64,000 bases of DNA from Obelidium mucronatum (GCA_025765595.1 JAIVFH010000007.1:496001-560000), one strand, 5' to 3'. Shown: positions 12,299 through 24,830, numbered from the stretch's first letter. The notes: generated from the letters alone by a model not told the origin. Made by a program: numbers and translations.

Positions 12299-12901
12299 AT
12301 GTTCGCGACTCTTGACGAGAACATCCGAAGTGTCGTCTTTAGAGAAAGGCCTGCATCTGTGGTTTTGGTAGCAAAGCTGGTGCTATTGCTTTGTGGAGCT
12401 GCATATGTGGTGCTGTGTGTCTATGGCCTTAGCACTTGCATACATACCAGCAACAGCAATCACACCGACACCAACACGTGGACCAAAGTCTATGCAATCA
12501 CGGACTGTATATTTTCGATATCCGTACTCCTACAGCAAGCGCTCCGATTCCACAATGAATTCACGTGGCTACTGATGTATCGCCTCATTTTCGGGCTATT
12601 AGCGAGTCCCGTGTTTTACCTTTTAGGATTAATAGCGTTCTCGGAATATACACAGGGAATGCATGTGGTTCAGTACGTGGGTGCGTATGGGGGTATGGAG
12701 TGGATGCAGAGTCTTCCACTGTTGGTTCAAATAGTGTATGTGGAGCAGTGGTTTCTGCTTGTTTTTTATGTTGTGGGTGGGGTGGGATGGTTTGTTGTTA
12801 AACCGGTGCTTGATTTGAAGGCGCGGTGGTGGAACAAGAGGGTAGTGGCACTGACGCCGCCGCTTGTCGCTGTTTCGCCGTTTCTTCGAGGAAGAGAATA
12901 A
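12299..12901 (+). CDS. Small four-TM protein, QY-EWL family, copy 2
   Basis: Single-exon 200-aa paralogue of the preceding gene. Hydrophobic segments lie at about residues 22-45, 60-80, 92-112 and 146-167. The signature reads FSEYTQGMHVVQYVGAYGGM, then EWMQSLPLLVQIVYVEQWF, and the tail has TPPLVAVSP. An NXS/T-rich loop between TM1 and TM2 (TSNSNHT) suggests a lumenal or extracellular loop if glycosylated. Function unknown; conserved hydrophobic architecture with a conserved loop hints at channel, sensor or scaffold roles, none of which can be chosen from sequence. Confidence 0.7.
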   Translation: MFATLDENIRSVVFRERPASVVLVAKLVLLLCGAAYVVLCVYGLSTCIHTSNSNHTDTNTWTKVYAITDCIFSISVLLQQALRFHNEFTWLLMYRLIFGLLASPVFYLLGLIAFSEYTQGMHVVQYVGAYGGMEWMQSLPLLVQIVYVEQWFLLVFYVVGGVGWFVVKPVLDLKARWWNKRVVALTPPLVAVSPFLRGRE

Positions 12902-13001
12902 CGTGTCTTATTCAGAAACTCTTTTGCATCTCTGATCTTAAATAAGTAAATTCATGCATTCCACTTTTGTATTATTTTATTTCCATTTTCTCTTTCTTAA
13001 A

Positions 13002-16000
13002 ATGCACACGATGGCACCTTTCGAGACGCCGCCTCCAGCGCAGACCGAGCGCCCGCCGCCTCCTGCGGCCGAACCCTCCGAAGCCGACGGCGCCGAAGCG
13101 AGCGGCGCATCCCACGCGCATGGCACGCAGCGCAGTCTGCACGTGCGCGTGTTTGGCAGCGGCGGGTCTGACTCTGAGCTGTCTGCGGCGGAGAAGGACA
13201 GCGACAGCGACTCGCTGTCGCCGAAGGCGAAGCGCCGGCGCGGGTCGTTGAACTCGGCGGCTTTGAATGCATCGTCTTCTTTGAATTCTTCTTCTTTGAA
13301 TTCTTTGAATTCTTCTTCCGCTTTTCTCTTCAACCCGTTTGCGCTGCTCGCGCGCGCGACGCCCGACGCGGCGTTCGGCGTCGCCGTGGCGCAAAACGGC
13401 CTCAATGCGGCCGCCGCCGCGCTGGCCGTCGAGCGCGCGTACGCGGAGTGGGCCGAAGTGTGCGCGGACTGGGCGGCGCTGCGGCTTTCGGCGGCGGAAA
13501 AAGAAAAGGAAAAAGAAAAAGAAAAGGAAAAACAACGGCAAGAACGCGCTGCGTCGCCGGACGTGAAACAACAACACCAACAACAGCATCATCAACAGCC
13601 GTCCTTCTTGAGCGACGACTTTTGCTCAACGTGTTTGGGCCGCGGCGAACTGCTGTGCTGCGACTCGTGTCCAAGAGTCTTTCACTTTTGCTGCGTCCAA
13701 GAAGCTTTTTCGATGGACGGCTCGGATACTCCTCCTTTTTGGGAGTGCAAGCAGTGTGCATGGAAGAGGGTGAGAGACTGTCTTTCATGATTCATCTGCC
13801 GCCGAAGCCGGTGTTTTGTCTACCGCCGAAGGCGGTGTTCTTTTTTTTTTTGTTGTCGTTGTTGTTGTTCCACATACACATCATCACACCCATCTCATTC
13901 ATCACATTGATCTCATCAATCACTTCTACAGAAAAACAACGGTCCATACACTGTCCTTCTTGACTCTCCCAAATCAAAAAGGATCAAAGGAGAATCAACA
14001 TCAACATCAACAACAACTTCAGCATCATCATCATCAATCAAACACGCATTCTCTCTTTTAAACAATGCAGTAGAAGCACACAACCCACGAGTCTTTGAAC
14101 TACCCGTCGACTTGTGGAATTCATACGAGTGCATCTACCGCCATCCATTGACTGGAGATTACATTGATCTCGTTGAAACTGAAGTGGTGCTCACAACCAA
14201 AGCCACGAGTACAAATACCAGAAGATCTATGGCTTCTTCTTCTTTTGGGATAGATCCATCTTCAAACCAACATCAACAAAACCCTTTAACGTCAACAACA
14301 ATACCCCCATTGGATGAATGGACGCAATCAGTCACGAGAATCAGTGGAACAAATGCAGACTGGACAACAGAGCAGATTTACTCACAATTCAACATGCCGT
14401 CGAAACCCCTTACTTCAACCTCTTTCAACGACAACAACAACAACACTCTTTCCACAACCTCAAACAAACAACACATGTTCAAAAAATCTCTTCCTCAATG
14501 CTACGCGTGTTCTGGCGCAGGTCCACGGATAAGCAGAACCACAATCCCATCCATATCCTCCTCCTTCTCCACCACCTCCAATGAAAACAATTACCACCAC
14601 CGAGCTACCAGCGACCTTGTCAAATGCGACCATTGCCCGCATTGGTGGCATTTAGACTGTCTCCTGCCGACCCCATTGACGTGTTTACCTGGCCGGATCC
14701 GGTCTGGACATGTCACGATGGTGTTGAACAACAACAGCTATAAAGACGATGGTGATACAACAACAACAGCGACAGCAGGGAGTGCAGGGAAGCTGGCGTA
14801 TGCGCATGCACCTCCGCCTGGCTCTACTTCTTCTTCTTCTGCTGCTGCTGCTGCTGCTGCGGGGCATGTTGGAGAAGAAGTGGTTGATTTGAGGAATGTG
14901 AGGGAGATGAGGAGGAGGTTGTGGGGTCGTTTTGCGGGTGTAGAGCAAGTTGTGAGTGGTGGTAGTAGTGGTGGTAGCAGTGGTGGGATTGAGCGGGAAG
15001 GTGTTTATATGAGGAAACGGTGGATGTGTCCGTTGCATGCTGAAAATGTGTTGAGTGGGCGGGAGTTTGCCGGTGGTGGCGGTCAGAAAAAGAGGAAGTG
15101 GAAAAGGGGTGTGTTGGTTGTTGATTGTGAGGATGTTGATGTTGTTGTAGATGGCGAGGAGGAGGAGGAAAGAAGGTCCGATACTACTGCTACTGGTACT
15201 ACTACTGGTACTGACAAGAAAGCCAACGATAGTAACGCTGTTGTCATTCGCATGGAATCAGAAGCTGTTGATTTTGGGTCTCTTGAAAGTCTGGAAGCCG
15301 GCGGTGGAACGGTGGGTTCGGTGGCAAGTGCACGAGAAAACGTAAAAGAAGGGTCTTGCTTCAAGCGACAAAAGCTGCGCCCACGAGGACTGAATGACGG
15401 CTATATCCTGATTCTGAATGAGGATAATGAAATGTCTGTGTTTCCTTTGACGAAAGCGTCAAGTCTGAAGGAGGAAGAGGCCGTTGCTGCCGTTGAGGAC
15501 TCTGATCCTTCAGAACAGATTTCTAATCATGAACCGGCGAGAAAAAGAGGAAAGATTCGAGTCAAGGGGGATGCGAGTGTGTTGGCGGTTTCGAGTGCGT
15601 CTCGTAAACAAAAGAAGCGAGCGGCGGCAGCAGCGTCGTTGTCGTCGTCTTTGGTAGATATGGTGGGGATGACGGACGGCGTGGATTCTTGCGAGAATGT
15701 GATTGTGGAGTTCCCATTGATTGTGCAAACTGCCGTTTCTGCCGCCGCTGGTGCAGGTGGCGGTGGTAATGCCACCAAGATTCCCGGTATTTTGAAAACA
15801 GGAGGCGATTTGTTGGCAAGAAGCAGTAATTTTGGGTTGAATGGAATTGTGGCAGCACCTGTTGTTAATGCGTCTTCAGAGGATTCGTTGTTAGTAACCA
15901 AAGAGGAAATCCCCGCCAGTAGTGATGCTGCTGTTGGATCGGATGCTGTTGTTCGTTTTTTGGATCCGACTGCGATTGCTGCTGAAACAGTGGACGAGGT

Positions 16001-16882
16001 TTCAGCGGAGGCTGCTGTATTCAGCTCTATGGATGTTAAGAAGGATAATGTGGGTGGTGACGAGGATGAAAATTTGACGGCTTTGGGAGCCGACGATGAA
16101 AGTGTTGGTGGGGCAGCAGTGTCTTTGGAAGGCGTTGAACTGGCGGGTAATGATGTTGGTGACCAAGACGTTATTGACGCTGCTGAACAAGAAGAGTTAT
16201 CTATGGAAGAGTGCCGTTCCGTTCTTTCTGATGCCGAGTACCGCGTTGGTGAAAATGGTGGACCTTTTGTTGTGGAGATGGAGGATACCGCAGGAGTTGC
16301 GGTGGTGGCTGCCGTCACTAGTGACGATGGTTCTGTAAAACAAGCCGAAGACGAGGAAGAGGCAATATCAAACGAAAATGGTACAAACGGCCCGTCGCCT
16401 GCTGCTGTTGTTCAATTTTCGGCAGAAGCGACGCCGGAGCATGATTTTTGCCAATCCGCCGATGACGATGTACCGCCGCCGCCACAGCCGCCACCACCGA
16501 CAAACGATACAGAAACAATTGGTATAACGGCTGCTGCCGCGGCGACAGATGAAATGCATTGGGTGAATGAAGATGATCTCTCACCCGTTACAATCAGTAA
16601 CAGCAGTACATCCTCACCACCACCTGGAACAGTCTTATCAAACACGTCATCAGCAGCAACCCCGAAACTTTCGGCTGCTGTTATTGTGGAGACAATTCCG
16701 AAAGCGTCTCCCAAAGCAGGTCGTGGTAGGCCACCAAAGCATAAAAAAAGAAAGAGCCCCAACGGAGCAGCGACAAGCCCAGGCAGATTCAAGTGTAAAG
16801 TCAAAGGATGTGGGAAAGTGTTTCCGTCAGGTGAGGAAAAGAGACATTTGAGAGGAATCAAAACTGTAATATTTTAATTAAC

Positions 16883-16930
<48 letters not shown>

Positions 16931-18107
16931 CATCCCAGAATGGCATTTCAATAGACACAATAATATCCACGCCGACAACCCACAATTCCTCTGTAAAACG
17001 TGTTTGAAACCATTTCAATCGCAATACCATTTGGAACGGCATATGATATCCCACGAATCCGGGTTCTACAAGTGTCTTGTTCCTGGATGCGAGAAAGTGT
17101 TTGATGGGGCAACCAACTTGAGCAACCATAAGCAGCGCGCGCATAACCGCGAAGATGGTGGTGAAGGTAATGGGCCAGAGGATAACACGATCGTCGAACC
17201 GGGAATGGTTGACCCACAAGCAGTTGTAGTTGCCACAACAGCAGCTGAAGCAGGCGGCAGTGTTGCCACGACCACCGCATTGATGATGATGAAGTCGATA
17301 AAGTTTATCTGTCAAGTAGACGGATGTGGGAAAGCCTTTTCCACACAATTCAATTTGACTAAGCATGTGGGACGGATCCATCCGGGAGCGCCGCTTCCGA
17401 ACCGGACCAGCGGTGGAGAAGGAGGAGGAGGCGTCAAGAAACCTATTGTAGTGTGTCCTGTGGCAGGATGTGGGAAAACTTTCTTGTCAATGTGGCATTT
17501 GGGGAGGCATTCGCGGGTACATGAGGAGTTTGCGGGGAGAGGAGGCGGAGGAGGAGGAGGGGACGGGAAAAGTGGGAGAGTTGTGGAAGAGGTTCAGGCG
17601 ATTCCGAGGGAGGCGCGGAGGAAACCGATAATGATTAAAGTTCCACGGGTTTCAGTGTTTTCGGGTGTGAATTCTGTGGTGGCGGGGTCAAGGAAGACTG
17701 CTGCGAATGTTGGTGGCGGATATAATTCCTCAATTCATGGAAAGTATAAATTCCCTGCCGTTTTGAAACGGATGGCCATGACTGTTAAGGCGGATCGCAT
17801 TCGGCTGTTGATCCGCAACAATGGCACCGGCATCAGTAGCAGCGAAGAGTACTTGAACCATATCATTCCGCGAAAGGCGTTTTCAATCAACTTTGATGGA
17901 AACCTTGTTTTTGATGATGCAGAGTGGGAGGATATTGTTGTGGAAGAAGATGAACAATGCCCAGAAACTTTGTGGAAGGAATCCACTGTGGATAGTGGTG
18001 TAGATATGTTATTGACAGCGACTCACGACGTTGAAATGCTTGAAGCAAGATCTGTCCAAGAACGCGAGGTTTGTGTCTTTTTTTTCATATTTTTGTGTTC
18101 CTCTTGA
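13002..18107 (+). CDS. Rco1-like double-PHD protein fused to five C2H2 zinc fingers
   Basis: Predicted chromatin regulator of about 1,611 aa. Exons 13002-13769, 13932-16830 and 16939-18107 join in frame. Exon 1 has an acidic/Ser-rich N-terminus, a Lys-Glu run and PHD1 (DDFCSTCLGRGELLCCDSCP..FHFCC..WECKQC). Exon 2 starts with a conserved post-PHD block (RVFELPVDLWNSYECIYRHP) and PHD2 (CYACSG..CDHCPHWWHLDC..WMCPLH), the arrangement of the Rpd3S subunit Rco1. A long disordered region and an AT-hook (GRGRPPKHKKRK) follow, then five C2H2 fingers; finger 1 is split by the second intron. Intron 1 contains a palindromic GC repeat and intron 2 a 43-base poly-A run. The 3' end may instead splice at about 18069. 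PHD identity is strong; Rco1 orthology is inference. Confidence 0.8.
13797..13845 (+). repeat. Palindromic GC hairpin repeat inside intron
   Basis: Two hairpins, gccgccgaagccggtg and taccgccgaaggcggtg, separated by ttttgtc. They lie wholly in intron 1 of the PHD/C2H2 gene (13770-13931). The second is the same ACCGCC-GAA-GGCGGT core that forms the array at 38135-39181. In both introns the transcribed strand reads with the GAA loop. Confidence 0.85.
16884..16926 (+). repeat. Poly-A run of 43 bases in an intron
   Basis: An uninterrupted A run occupies most of intron 2 (16831-16938) of the PHD/C2H2 gene, ending 10 bases before the acceptor AG. The flanking exons form one continuous C2H2 finger when it is removed, so it is intronic and not an mRNA tail. 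Confidence 0.85.
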
Positions 18108-18362
18108 TAGTCATCAATATTAAATCTTTTTCCACATAAAATTTTAGATTATTTATGGATTTTTAGAGTCTGTGAGGTGATAATGCCAAAAGTGGGTTTA
18201 GCTGTGTGTAAATATTTAAAACTTTCGCATTAAAAAAATTATGTATAATATACATTCATTCTCTTTTTTTCAACTTATTCATTTTGGAAGGAAGAAAAAC
18301 CAGTTAAGTAACAATAATAATAATAAAGGGCCATCAAGCGAATTCAATTTAAACAAAAAGGG

Positions 18363-21300
18363 TCATCCATCGAAATCGAAAGCATCGTATTCGCCAATGT
18401 TGCCGCCGTCATCTCCTTTCGGAACATCAATTACCCGCCGAGTTCTGGCTCCAGCTGCTCTTCCCGTTCCAACCGCTACTCCTCCAAAAGCCGAATTGGT
18501 AACCTGGGTACAAAAAAAAACATAGCACCACATAGACATGGTTAAAGACACAAACAAAATAAATCGACGGAAGGGTAACAACACGGCAAGCATGCACGGG
18601 GTCACTCTTCCCTCGCGCTCTTTTTGTATCACCTCTGTTTGGATGATTCCAACCATGGCTAATTTTGGTCTTTTGGGATTAACAGGCTGAGATTTGGTTG
18701 ATGGTACACTAGCTGCTTTCGATTTCGCGGGGACGATTTTGGTTTTGGGAGCCGCTGCAGGAGCTGAATGATGACTTACTAAAGCCTGTTTCGGAATTCA
18801 AAAAATGAGAACAGCGACCGTAGAAAGTACACCCACATTTCTTTGTACCTTCTGACGCTTCTTTGCTGGTTGATGATTTTGAACATCCTCGGAATCATTG
18901 ATATCATCATATACTTCTAAATCGCTTTGGTACTGTCCTTTCTGTGAATTCGATACTGAAGCCGCCGTCCGTTTAGGTTCTTTGTCACCTCGAGACCCTC
19001 CGGCACCTACTGCCTTGAAGGCATCCAGCTTTCTCAAGGCCGCTTGCGGAACTGCTACTAAACGTGGATCCAAGTACTGATTGGGATCATCTGAAACGTC
19101 GTCAATGGAGTTGGGAAGTTGGGAAGCTTGATGGTGGTAACTATTGTTCGTGTTTTGTTGTAAAGGCAAAGTGGCTGTTTGTCGTAACGCAGAAGAATTG
19201 GGAGATGGACGTGGGATTTTCTTGGCTTGGCTTTGCCCTGAATTGTCATGGAAAGGGTTTTCGACATCTGAATCAGAAAGCGGGGCAGTGTGGCGTCGTG
19301 ATTGGGATTGAGAAGATGTATAGTTTGTTTGTGGGGCAGCTGGTGAAGAATTTTTGGATGCGGAAGGAATAACCATAGCTTTTGGAGACTATAAATTGAT
19401 AAGCAGAAATACCGACTACAAGTCCTCCCATACACACCGACATGACGGATGCAGCGTCACTGAACGAAACATTCTTGGAGCCAGGTGATTTATACTGCTT
19501 CTGACGTGTGGACCCGTCTTCCAATTTTTCGATTGTTGCTTTTAATCTGTCGATCTGGTTTTGGTAGTCCTGATGAATTGCTTGAATTGAACCATCTCTT
19601 GCAGTAATAAATCCTTGGTTTTGCTAAAAAAAATATGTATACATATATTCATGGAGACTGATATTTTTTAGAGATCTGAACTTTACCTTTGATAATCGTG
19701 ACATGTTTTGTTGAAGTTGCACAATATCACTTTCGAGTTTTGCATTTCGAGTTTCCAAGTCACAATTCGAGCTTTTAAGTTCGTCGAATTCCGTCATCAA
19801 GGAGGCCAATTCAAAGTCTTGCTGTGCCTGTTCGCTTTCATATTCCTTGACGATTTTTTCCTCTTTCTCCTGTAATTCTCCATTTTTCTTCACGAGCTCA
19901 GAAACCGTATTTTCATGTTTGGAAATTTCTACACCAAGATTGGATGCACATGTACGTGCTTCATTTTGTTGAGAACTCAGCTGAGTGGTCAGCATTTTAA
20001 TATCACTTGACAAACGCTGTAACGCAAGTGAATTAATTTTGAATAACTATACAGATTAATTTTTTTTTACCTCAAGCTTTGTTTCCTTCTGTCCACTTTC
20101 TTCGCGACATTGCATTAGTTCGACGTGCATTTCTGTGAGTTGTTTTTGTAATTTGTCCGACTGAAACGCAAAATAAAGGAGTCAGCAAAATAAGAGGTGA
20201 TGTCAAAAATTGTATGACAACCTTCTCTTCCAACAACCCCCGAATCTCGTTTGCTTTGGAGGTCGTGGCATTGATATCACTGTCCCCCTTCTCGCGGAAA
20301 AGTGTATGTTCGATTTTCAACACCATGATGGCCTCCAAAGCAGCGTCAAGCTCTTGACTCAGCTTTGACTTTTCAACCAGCCACTCATTGGACGCCGCAT
20401 TTGTCCTGTTACGCGTGGTTAATGAGTTTATTTGAAAGTAGCGGGCCGAATTTACCTGCTCGTTAACTCATCAAGACCTTGTTCGGCTTCATGAAGAAGT
20501 GCTTTAGTGTCTATAAGTTGCGAATTTTTCGTTTCTAGAAGAGTTGTATGTTCAATGCCGCTATGAAATTTTGGTCAGTAACCCAAGAAATCGGAATATC
20601 TCGAATATACCTCGCCTCCAAGGCTGCCTGCAGAGAATATACTTTTTCAGCGAGGGTTTCGTGAGTTTTTGTCGCCTCCACTTGCTCTGTCATCAATTGC
20701 TCTTGCAAACTGGACAGCTCGCCTTGAGATTTAAAAAGGGAGGCTTCGAGTTCGGATACGCGTTCATTGCATTTGCAAATTGAGTCTTCAAGTGATGCGA
20801 TGGTATTATTTCTTGCATTGAAAGTTTCCGTCAACGTGTTGAAATGGTTACGGCTGGATTCCAAGTCTATCTCCAAGGCAGCTACCGTATCCTTTGCGGT
20901 ATTCAAATCCATCTGTAGCGAAGCGCATCGAGCAAGACTTGCTTCTTTTTCATCAGTCAAATCGAGTATGCGGGCCTGCCCCTCGTCGATCGTCATTTGC
21001 AAGTCCCGACAAGACTTCTGCAAAAGATCCAAACTATCCGCAAAGCCTTTCTCCTTTAAAGACCACTCACTTTTTTCTTCTTCGAAACAGCTTTGATCCG
21101 TCCTACTTTGTTGCTCGAATTTGCTCGTCATGTCAAGCGCTTGTTCATGCATCTCCAACTTCATCTCCTTCTCCATCGTCTCCAAATTCTTTCGTAACTC
21201 ATCCTTCACAGAATCCACATCTCTCACCCAGTCGCCACGAACCGTTTCGATATCCCTCTTTAATCCATCAGTCATCTTCTCAGCCTCATAACGCATCTCA

Positions 21301-22862
21301 CGAACCCGAGCTTCCCACCCTGAAACCAATTCTCGTTTCTCATTCTCAAAAAGGAGCGCTTGTGCAGAAAACTCGAGTGCTCTCTTCTCGATTTGGCTTT
21401 TTAGCTCGCTCACTTCATGAGCATGGGTATTCATGAGGTTCTGTAAAAGCAACTGGTTGGTTTGACGCGTATTTTCGAGATTCGTTGTGAATGTTTCTTG
21501 GTTGCGTGCGATTGCCTCCTTGTGAGTCGCATCAAGTGTTTCGAGCTGGGTTCTGTGTGCTTCGAGGTTCGTTCGAATGCTTGATGTCGCAGTCTCGTGA
21601 TCTCTTTGGAGTATTACTGTTGTGTGAATGTTGATTTTAGTTTGAATTAAAGCTAGGTAATAATCAACAAGATGACTCAACAATATTTGACTTCAAAATC
21701 CTTATTTGACGAAGAAAGAGCTTCGATGGTAGTCTTGAGTGTTAAGATTTCCGCGTCCATTTTAGACTGAAGATTCAGAACATTGTTTTGGGACAAAGAG
21801 AGCTCGTTTGTGCGATAAGCCAATTCTTTTTGGGTGCTTGTGCATTCTCCCGTCATCTGGACCAATTCAAGTGTTTGCTTGGAGTCTATTATCCCATGGC
21901 GTAAAAAGTTTTGTTTTTAAGTAAAAGAGCTCATTTTTTTAAACATACACTGATCCTGAAGCGCATTCATAGTTGTCAAATTAATTCGTTTTTCATGGTC
22001 GTGCTTTTCCTTCTCTGTTATTTAATAAGAATCAATTCATACTGTTCCCATTGGTCTTAAATGGCAGGTGCCAGAGTTAAAAAATATCAAACCTCTTCGC
22101 AATTCTTCAATTTCTTTTATTATCTTTTCCGATTCCTTGTCAATGTTTGCGGCTCGAAGCTCCATTGCACTCTTGTATTTTTCCAAGAATTTCACTGTAG
22201 TTTCAAACCCTTCCAGGCTGAGATACGTGACAAAAATGTGAGTACAAATGGAAACGCTTTGCTGTGAGGAGTCTAGAATGAAAAACGTACTGCATCGAAA
22301 CTGCGTCCAATTCCGCCCTCAAACCATCATGTGCCTCTGTTAATCGGCAAGAGTTTACTTCAGATTGTTGGGCACTCAAGACATGCATTGCAATCTGTTG
22401 TTTCGCATCTTCAAGTTGGTGGGTCTTTTTATGTTTTTTTAATCGTTTGTTATTAAAGTTGAAAGAAGGTAAAGGGCTCACCAACTGCATCAAAAATGCG
22501 GATTGCTTCTCGCGCTTGGCGGTCATTTGCTGCGTCGCAATTTGAAACAGCTGCATCGAATCAATAGAGCCGTCGTCGTTGTCGGTTACAGAGTATAGAC
22601 TGTTTGGTGTAGAGTTTGAATAGGGGATCAAATGGCCAGATAAGGACGACGATGGGGAAGACTGGTTGCTGAAGGAAGGAGGAGCCGCATGACTTGTAGA
22701 GTTCGAGGGTTGCCTGATTTGACGCGTAACTTGTTGCGATGGAGTGTTTTGAAGTTGATTGTTATGGGTTGACTTTCGTGTTTCGGAATTGGACGAAGAA
22801 GAACGAACGCGTTGAATTTGTTGTTGTGGTTGCGTTTGAAGTGGCTGTTGTTGCTGCATCGG

Positions 22863-22897
<35 letters not shown>

Positions 22898-23228
22898 GCT
22901 GTTGAGTTTGATGGGTTTGTTGAGTTTGTTGAACTGGCTGAAGCTGTTGTTGACCTTGTCCCTGTTGTCCACTGCTCGTCTTCCGCTGTGTCTTTTTCTG
23001 CACCTGGCTCTTGTTCCCCGCCAACGCAGCTGCCGGCGCCGCAGCCGGAGGTGCAGTTGTAGTTGGTGCAGTTGGCTTAGTTGGCTTAGTTGGACTAGTT
23101 GGCGTCGCTGGCCCAGGCAGTGCATTTGTAAGCGGCTGAATAAGCGCCGGCGGCTGCAGCTGTGGCTGTGGTTGGCCGCCAAACAGCGACGTTTTCGGTG
23201 TTGTGGGTTTGGTGTTGAAGAACGACAT
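18363..23228 (-). CDS. Large multi-exon coiled-coil protein
   Basis: A gene of roughly ten exons encoding well over 1,000 residues, from MSFFNTKPTTPKTSLFGG at 23228 to IGEYDAFDFDG at 18363. Residues 1-110 are Pro/Ala/Thr-rich, followed by a poly-Gln tract (about 14 Q) and a Ser/Asn/Gln-rich region. From about 22480 to 19630 it is heptad-rich coiled coil (for example SELVKKNGELQEKEEKIVKE). A short hydrophobic stretch (VMSVCMGGLVVGISAYQFIV, near 19430) could be a tail anchor but is followed by a further 250 Ser-rich, basic residues with SP/TP sites. The single frame-open exon 21683-20535 gives 380 coil residues. I do not recognise an orthologue; a structural, nuclear-pore, centrosomal or synaptonemal role is possible. 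Exon limits are approximate. Confidence 0.65.
22862..22901 (+). repeat. TTG/CAA triplet repeat encoding poly-Gln
   Basis: A nearly perfect TTG repeat on the plus strand, read as CAA on the minus strand, encodes about 14 consecutive Gln in the coiled-coil protein, within a wider Gln-rich region (22800-22980). Confidence 0.9.
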
Positions 23229-23313
23229 TTTCGGACTTTTTCCTTTTACGGACTTTCTTTCCTTATCTGATATTTAAATAAAAATATTGAAAGGTCATTT
23301 TATTCAAGCTTCT

Positions 23314-23901
23314 TCATTGTGCGACTATAAGGGGGGGATTTGTTGAAATTGCTACAAGAGGTTCTGGGCGGCGTGGCTTTGTAAAATGATATTCCATGCT
23401 TTTCAAGATTCGTTTGCAGAGGTTGTTCGGGGCAAAGACTACAACAGCAAATAGGACCAACAATATCCCCGCAACACAAAGAAATACGACACCGAACCAC
23501 AGGTCGAAGTAAATGACCCGAAGTAGAAGAGGGAGACTAAGCCACTCCGTTGGACCAAATGCTCGAGCGTATTGGATGACGTTATGACCAGTGTAGTCTT
23601 GAAATGAGAATGCACCAAAAGGTACTGCATAAACAAGATAGAAGGGAAGAGAAAGACAAGCAGCAAAACCCATCCTGTAATAAATGGCTTTCTCCCCTTC
23701 ATTCCGAAACACATAGTGAATTGCCAAACCAAGTGTGCAAGCAACCATGACGATGCATCCATAAGTCATAGCTGAGCCGCTGCTATCGTTTTTCGCCAGA
23801 CCGATGATGTTGATCACCACATAGACTGTGTCGACAATGGAAGACACAGCCCTTGCCAAGACAACTGCACTTGATTTGTATTGTTTCTCAAGCGGACTCA
23901 T
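23314..23901 (-). CDS. Small four-TM protein, QY-EWL family, copy 3
   Basis: Single-exon protein of about 195 aa. The start at 23901 (MSPLEKQYKSS) is preferred to 23934 because it aligns with the start of copy 4. TM1 is followed by NIIGLAKNDSSGSAMTYG, shared with copy 4. The signature is FQDYTGHNVIQYARAFGPTE then WLSLPLLLRVIYFDLWF. The C-terminal tail is basic, then RRPEPLVAISTNPPL, a distal element nearly identical to copy 4. Function unknown. Confidence 0.7.
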   Translation of the reverse strand: MSPLEKQYKSSAVVLARAVSSIVDTVYVVINIIGLAKNDSSGSAMTYGCIVMVACTLGLAIHYVFRNEGEKAIYYRMGFAACLSLPFYLVYAVPFGAFSFQDYTGHNVIQYARAFGPTEWLSLPLLLRVIYFDLWFGVVFLCVAGILLVLFAVVVFAPNNLCKRILKSMEYHFTKPRRPEPLVAISTNPPLIVAQ

Positions 23902-23934
23902 AATGTTGCAGAATGTAATTTTCTGACCTGCCAA

Positions 23935-24254
23935 GCACCATTTTTATTGACCAAAACACCTTTTCACCATGTGACCATCTCGCCTGGTCCCAGCAAGAGT
24001 GGCGGACTGTGGTGGATCTGTTAAGTGTCACTGGCAACGAATGCACAATCTGTGACGTGGATTTTTAGAGATTTTGGATGGTGTTTCTCGCTGTTTCTTC
24101 AGCAATTTCTTGGCGCTCTTTGGCTCCCTTTAGCTAGTGCTGAAGTGATTCAGCAAGCGAGATTCCCCGTTTTCCAACAAGGAACGTCTACACTGATGGA
24201 GAATACTCTGTGGACCGTATCTGAATGGGATAATAAAGACGAAACTACAAGTTT
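23935..24254. other. Intergenic region between two four-TM paralogues
   Basis: Spacer between copies 3 and 4, which are both on the minus strand. No supported gene. It should contain the promoter of copy 3. Confidence 0.4.
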
Positions 24255-24830
24255 TTATTGTGTAATTAAAACTTGAAGCGGCGGATTCGATGAAATGGCA
24301 ACAAGAGGTTCTGGGCGACGGGGCTTTGTAAAAAATTCGGAGACTCGATCCAAGAGGCGTTTTAACTTAGATTCATTTTCTTTCCTGGGCAGCTTGCTTG
24401 CAACAAAAAAAAGGACAACCAGAATCCCAACAGCACATAGAAACACTATAACGGCCCACATATTGAAGTATATGACCCGGAATAGTAGAGGCAGATTTAG
24501 CCACTCTGTTGGACCAAATGCTCGTGCGTATTGAATGACATCATAACCAGTATAGTCTTGAAACCAGCTCATACCATAAATGAATGAAAAAATATGTATA
24601 GGTCCAAAGAAACAGGTGATGAGCGGTCTTAAATATTTTTCCTCGGATCGAGTCCAGTATTGAAAGGCCAATCCAAGGACACACAAGAGCCCATTGCCAA
24701 CTCCATAAACGATGGCAGCAGTGCTGCTATCGTTTCTTGCGAGACCGACGATGTAAATCACCAAGTATGTTGCCTCGATAATGGCGGTTACCACCTTGGC
24801 GACGTCACTGGCAACTGTTTCGAGTGGCAT
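24255..24830 (-). CDS. Small four-TM protein, QY-EWL family, copy 4
   Basis: Single-exon 191-aa protein, closest to copy 3. The N-terminal TM reads AIIEATYLVIYIVGLARNDS and the signature YTGYDVIQYARAFGPTEWLN followed by LPLLFRVIYFNMW. TM4 (VFLCAVGILVVLFFVASKL) leads into a Lys/Arg-rich juxtamembrane segment and the tail KPRRPEPLVAISSNPPL. The basic stretch after TM4 suggests a cytosolic C-terminus by the positive-inside rule. Function unknown. Confidence 0.7.
   Translation of the reverse strand: MPLETVASDVAKVVTAIIEATYLVIYIVGLARNDSSTAAIVYGVGNGLLCVLGLAFQYWTRSEEKYLRPLITCFFGPIHIFSFIYGMSWFQDYTGYDVIQYARAFGPTEWLNLPLLFRVIYFNMWAVIVFLCAVGILVVLFFVASKLPRKENESKLKRLLDRVSEFFTKPRRPEPLVAISSNPPLQVLITQ

Noticed and set aside
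12972..13595. 207-codon Arg-rich minus-strand frame opposite the PHD gene
   Set aside because: Antisense shadow of a GC-rich coding exon; low-complexity Arg composition and no splice support.
16884..16926. Poly-A run as the 3' end of a retrotransposed gene
   Set aside because: It lies inside an intron that splits a C2H2 finger; no target duplication or retroposon body was seen. Retroposon tail origin remains only a possibility.
22739..23270. Val- and Leu-rich plus-strand frames
   Set aside because: Shadow translations of the CAA/TTG triplet repeat that encodes poly-Gln on the minus strand.
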